Of a stretch of DNA of 64,000 nucleotides, positions 61,209 to 64,000 are shown in pieces. Within the stretch, counting starts at the first letter, position 1, and each line of letters begins with the position of its first letter. Position numbers and translations under genes: made by a program. The notes below the pieces were generated by a model. The model was not told the origin of the DNA. It searched no databases and saw only the letters and a program-made list of their open reading frames with translations. Source of the DNA: Acetobacter sacchari (GTDB taxonomy: Bacteria; Pseudomonadota; Alphaproteobacteria; Acetobacterales; Acetobacteraceae); the NCBI RefSeq assembly GCF_017377715.1, contig NZ_JAFVMF010000005.1, positions 1 through 64,000 of the forward strand, in the 5' to 3' direction.

Positions 61209-64000
61209 ATGAGCGATGTTACGCCGACCGTCATTAACTCGAACGGCTATGTAAGTTCCGGCGTCGCCACGGATGTCGTGGTGGGAAGCGGCGCGACGAT
61301 CTCGTCCTTGTATGTGACGGACACAGGCGTCGCTTCAGCGACAATCGTGAGCTCCGGCGGCAACCTGTACGTCTCGTCGGGAGGCGTGGTTTCCGGAGCG
61401 GTTGTAAGTTCCGGCGGTCATCTCGGCGCCGGCACTTACGAAGGAACTGCCGCACTGGGCGCGGATGGCGTCGTCAGCGGCGCAACGGTTTTTGCAGGCG
61501 GGCAGGCGCTGATCAGCGCGGGTGGCGTCATTTATGACGCGCAGGTGGCGGGCACCCTGGAGGTAGATTCCGGCGCCGCGACTTACGATGCGGTCGTGAC
61601 CGGGACGACTGCGCTGGAAATGCTGTCGAAGGGCAGTATCGATAGCGGCGCGCAGATTGGCGCCGGCGCGTCTCAGCTGATCTATGGCGCGGTGGTTAGC
61701 GGGGCGACCATCTCCGCAGCAACGCAGACGATTTACTCAGGGGGCAGCGCGCTCGCTACGACGTTGAGCGGCGTCTCTTACACCAGCAGCGGCTCGCAGG
61801 TTGTCAGCTCCGGGGGTTACGCAAGCGGGACTGTCATTGCCGACCACGGCTTTCAGGATATTGAATCTGGCGGTTCGGCATACGACACGACTGTCGCCTC
61901 TGGCGGAGAGCAGGATATCCACGCCGGGGGTGTTGTTTCCGGGGTCACTGTCGCAAGCGGCGGGTTGGGGCAGGTCTGGTTCGGCGCCACGGGTAGCGGC
62001 CTTGATATCCAAAGCGGTGGATCCGCAGTGGTTATTGGCGACGATGCTGGTGACGGTACCGGCTCAGTCAGCGGAATCACCGTTGAAAGTGGTGGAACCT
62101 TGGAAATTGAGGCGTCCATTGCCGGTGTTTCGGGAGTGGTCCTTCAAAGTGGGGGTACGCTGGCGCTGGACGCGTTTTCCGCCGGGGCTACGATGTCGCT
62201 GGCGGGGCAGGCGTTGACGGTTTCGGGCGGCGGTTTGACCGAGACGATCGATTTTGATTCATCGCAGTCTGACCTTGTTTTGTCCGATTTCGTTCTTGCT
62301 TCTGACGCGGACACCGGCGGCATGATGCTTGGCTACGTCGCATGCTTCTGCCCAGGCACGATGATCGAAACGGTCGGTGGGGAGGCGCCTGTCGAAACGC
62401 TGAGCATCGGGGATATGGTCAGGAATGCAGCCGGTGGACTGCGGCGTCTGCGGTGGATTGGGCGGCGCAGTTACTCTGCTGATTTTGTAGAAAATAACGC
62501 CAATGTTTTGCCCGTGATGATTTGTGCAGGCGCTCTGGAGGATGGCGTTCCTCGTCGCGACCTTCGTGTTTCGCCGTTTCACGCAATGTATGTCGACGGC
62601 GTTCTGGCGCCAGCAGGCGCTCTGGTGAACGGCCAGACCATCTTGCGAAGCGCCATAAACGGAGATGTCGAATACCTGCATCTGGAGTTTGACGATCATG
62701 AACTGATCGTGGCGGATGGCGCAGTGAGCGAAAGCTACGTGGAGGACGGGTCTCGGGGGATTTTTCAAAATGCCGCAGAATATAGAGCGCTGTATCCGGA
62801 CGCCCGACGTGACGCACCGCTTTACTGCGCGCCGCGCGTAGAGGAGGGGGAGAAACTTGCCGAGATCCAGAAACGGTTGGCGGCGCGCGCTCGGGCTCTG
62901 AAGAGGGGCGTCTCGACCGAGTGTGAAACAATTGAGACGAACGGTCGTCAAACGGGATGTGGGGAGGAGTCTGCATCCCCGCTTCAGGGGTGGCTCGACC
63001 ATGCTGACCGGAACGGCGTCAGTGGGTGGGCCTGGGACGCGGGATGTCCTTTCGAGAGCGTGGCGGTGGATATTCTGGTCAATGACGAAATCGTCGCCAC
63101 CGTTACAGCAAATGCGTCCCGTCGTGACCTCGTCCAAGCGGGCATAGGTTCAGGCTGGAACGGCTTGGCCTACAGCTTCGCTGAACCTCTTGATCGCGGG
63201 CGTCGTCACCTGATCGTTGCGCGCCACGCGGGTACGGAAGAGCAACTGGCGGGATCGCCGGTCGCTCTGGAGCCAGGTCATAGCTTCGATCGGGACCTGG
63301 AGATGACGATAACCCGTGCCGTCGCAGGGCTGGACGAAACGTCAGATCGCGCTGGTATTGTGAGTTTTTTATCCAGAGAAGTTGAACGTATCCGCCACGC
63401 GGCTGCTGGCGATCATGCGGATCGTCGCGGACGAGACGACGTTTTTCAGAAACGTCGATCCAGTGGCCGGGCAGGAAGCGGGCATGTGTTGGCGCCGCGG
63501 GCTCTGGTCATTGACGAAGTTCTTCCTGTGTCGGGACGGGACGCTGGATCCGACGCGATCCTGTCTCATATTCGCTCGCTCGTTCGGCTGGGTTATCAGG
63601 TGACGGTCGCCACGCCGGGAGACGAACACTCGGCCGAGGCGGTTTCGAACCTGGAGCGGGAAGGCGTCTTCGTCGCCAAAGCTCCTTTCTACAACGCGGC
63701 GGAAGATGTGCTGCGCCTGCAGAATGGCGCATTTCAATTGGTGTACTTACATCGCTGCGGCGTAGCTTCAGCCTATGCGGGGCTTGTAAAGCGTTATCAG
63801 CCGGCAGCTCGACTTGTTTACGGTGTTGCGGATCTTCATCACCTGCGTCTTGATCGGCAGGCGCATGTGGAAGGGCGCGCAGACCTGTCGCAGATGGCCA
63901 AACGCGTTCGGACTCTTGAAGTCACAGCTGCACTTCTGACGGATGCGGTTGTGACACATTCGTCGTTTGAAGCCGAAACGTTGCGGAAGCTGGCTCCTGC
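61209..64000 (+). CDS. AIDA-like repeat / Hint-domain / glycosyltransferase fusion protein (partial, 3' end outside the window)
   Basis: One frame from ATG 61209 stays open to the right edge (930 codons seen). Residues 1-350 are Gly/Ser/Val/Thr repeats of the AIDA type (for example VSSGGVVSGAVVSSGG). A Hint domain follows from about 377: ACFCPGTMIETVGG with likely nucleophile Cys379, VETLSIGDMVRN, LRVSPFHAMYVDG and the closing DDHELIVADG near 500. Residues about 595-695 (GVSGWAWDAGCPFESVAVDI, then HLIVARH) form a beta-sandwich-like module often fused to glycosyltransferases. From about 763 a GT4-type glycosyltransferase begins (ALVIDEVLPVSGRDAGSDAI, LVRLGYQVTVATPG, DLHHLRLDRQA). No signal peptide is visible, as in type-I-secreted or unsecreted proteins. 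Confidence 0.78.
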   Translation, partial: MSDVTPTVINSNGYVSSGVATDVVVGSGATISSLYVTDTGVASATIVSSGGNLYVSSGGVVSGAVVSSGGHLGAGTYEGTAALGADGVVSGATVFAGGQALISAGGVIYDAQVAGTLEVDSGAATYDAVVTGTTALEMLSKGSIDSGAQIGAGASQLIYGAVVSGATISAATQTIYSGGSALATTLSGVSYTSSGSQVVSSGGYASGTVIADHGFQDIESGGSAYDTTVASGGEQDIHAGGVVSGVTVASGGLGQVWFGATGSGLDIQSGGSAVVIGDDAGDGTGSVSGITVESGGTLEIEASIAGVSGVVLQSGGTLALDAFSAGATMSLAGQALTVSGGGLTETIDFDSSQSDLVLSDFVLASDADTGGMMLGYVACFCPGTMIETVGGEAPVETLSIGDMVRNAAGGLRRLRWIGRRSYSADFVENNANVLPVMICAGALEDGVPRRDLRVSPFHAMYVDGVLAPAGALVNGQTILRSAINGDVEYLHLEFDDHELIVADGAVSESYVEDGSRGIFQNAAEYRALYPDARRDAPLYCAPRVEEGEKLAEIQKRLAARARALKRGVSTECETIETNGRQTGCGEESASPLQGWLDHADRNGVSGWAWDAGCPFESVAVDILVNDEIVATVTANASRRDLVQAGIGSGWNGLAYSFAEPLDRGRRHLIVARHAGTEEQLAGSPVALEPGHSFDRDLEMTITRAVAGLDETSDRAGIVSFLSREVERIRHAAAGDHADRRGRDDVFQKRRSSGRAGSGHVLAPRALVIDEVLPVSGRDAGSDAILSHIRSLVRLGYQVTVATPGDEHSAEAVSNLEREGVFVAKAPFYNAAEDVLRLQNGAFQLVYLHRCGVASAYAGLVKRYQPAARLVYGVADLHHLRLDRQAHVEGRADLSQMAKRVRTLEVTAALLTDAVVTHSSFEAETLRKLAP

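Overview
The window reads as chromosomal DNA of an acetic acid bacterium (Acetobacteraceae, Alphaproteobacteria). This rests on the high-GC coding style, a hopanoid gene (hpnH) divergent from dxs, a fused transaldolase/phosphoglucose isomerase inside a pentose-phosphate operon with a short 6-phosphogluconate dehydrogenase, a DUF1491 protein, and a Hint-domain/glycosyltransferase fusion of a kind I associate with this family. I cannot fix the genus from sequence alone. No tRNA, rRNA, CRISPR array or complete insertion sequence was seen.

Layout. 1-3.2 kb: the start of dxs (leftward), hpnH and a CNNM/CorC-type CBS membrane protein. 3.4-5.4 kb: a compositionally different KAP-type P-loop NTPase, a likely accessory insertion. 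5.5-13.6 kb: a rightward block for DNA uptake/processing and RNA/protein turnover (dprA, topA, rnr, an S41 protease, a DUF1491 protein). 13.9-18.2 kb: an OmpA-like protein, cysK divergent from an Rrf2 regulator, and two secreted proteins of unknown function. 18.4-28.3 kb: parE, a TPR/GT9-like protein, an RhtA-like exporter, a secreted protein made only of two POTRA-like units, a TonB-dependent receptor with a long structured leader, and a GT2 glycosyltransferase. 28.6-31.4 kb: clpB behind a good heat-shock (sigma-32-like) promoter.

31.5-33.7 kb is a lower-GC accessory patch with an AbiU2/HEPN-like protein, a protein that looks like the uracil-DNA glycosylase fold, and a small membrane protein. 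33.8-36.8 kb holds the divergent xseA/purD pair. 37-46.8 kb is the metabolic core: tkt, tal/pgi, gnd, two tandem HAD phosphatases, pgl, rpiA and gntK. The last five genes are joined by 4-base stop/start overlaps. Together they cover entry of gluconate and glucose 6-phosphate and the whole non-oxidative branch, as expected where the pentose phosphate pathway replaces glycolysis. 46.9-52.7 kb: an exported M20 peptidase, hemC/hemD, tsaD and a secreted beta-propeller.

52.7-54.4 kb is a strikingly AT-rich insertion. It encodes what looks like a polymorphic toxin with a hydrophobic N-terminal domain and an HExxH (zincin-like) C-terminal domain, now split by a frameshift and followed at once by a small probable immunity gene. 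54.5-60.9 kb: an exported S10 peptidase, fpr, gor, amtB and a small secreted protein. From 61.2 kb to the end runs one open frame without a stop: AIDA-like repeats, a Hint domain, a beta-sandwich-like segment and the start of a GT4-type glycosyltransferase.

The most unusual items are the split toxin locus, the Hint/glycosyltransferase fusion, the HEPN plus UDG-like patch, the solitary KAP NTPase, the barrel-less POTRA protein, and several intergenic RNA-structure candidates (upstream of hpnH, of the TonB receptor and of the S10 peptidase). All function calls come from reading translated sequence by eye; no database search was run.
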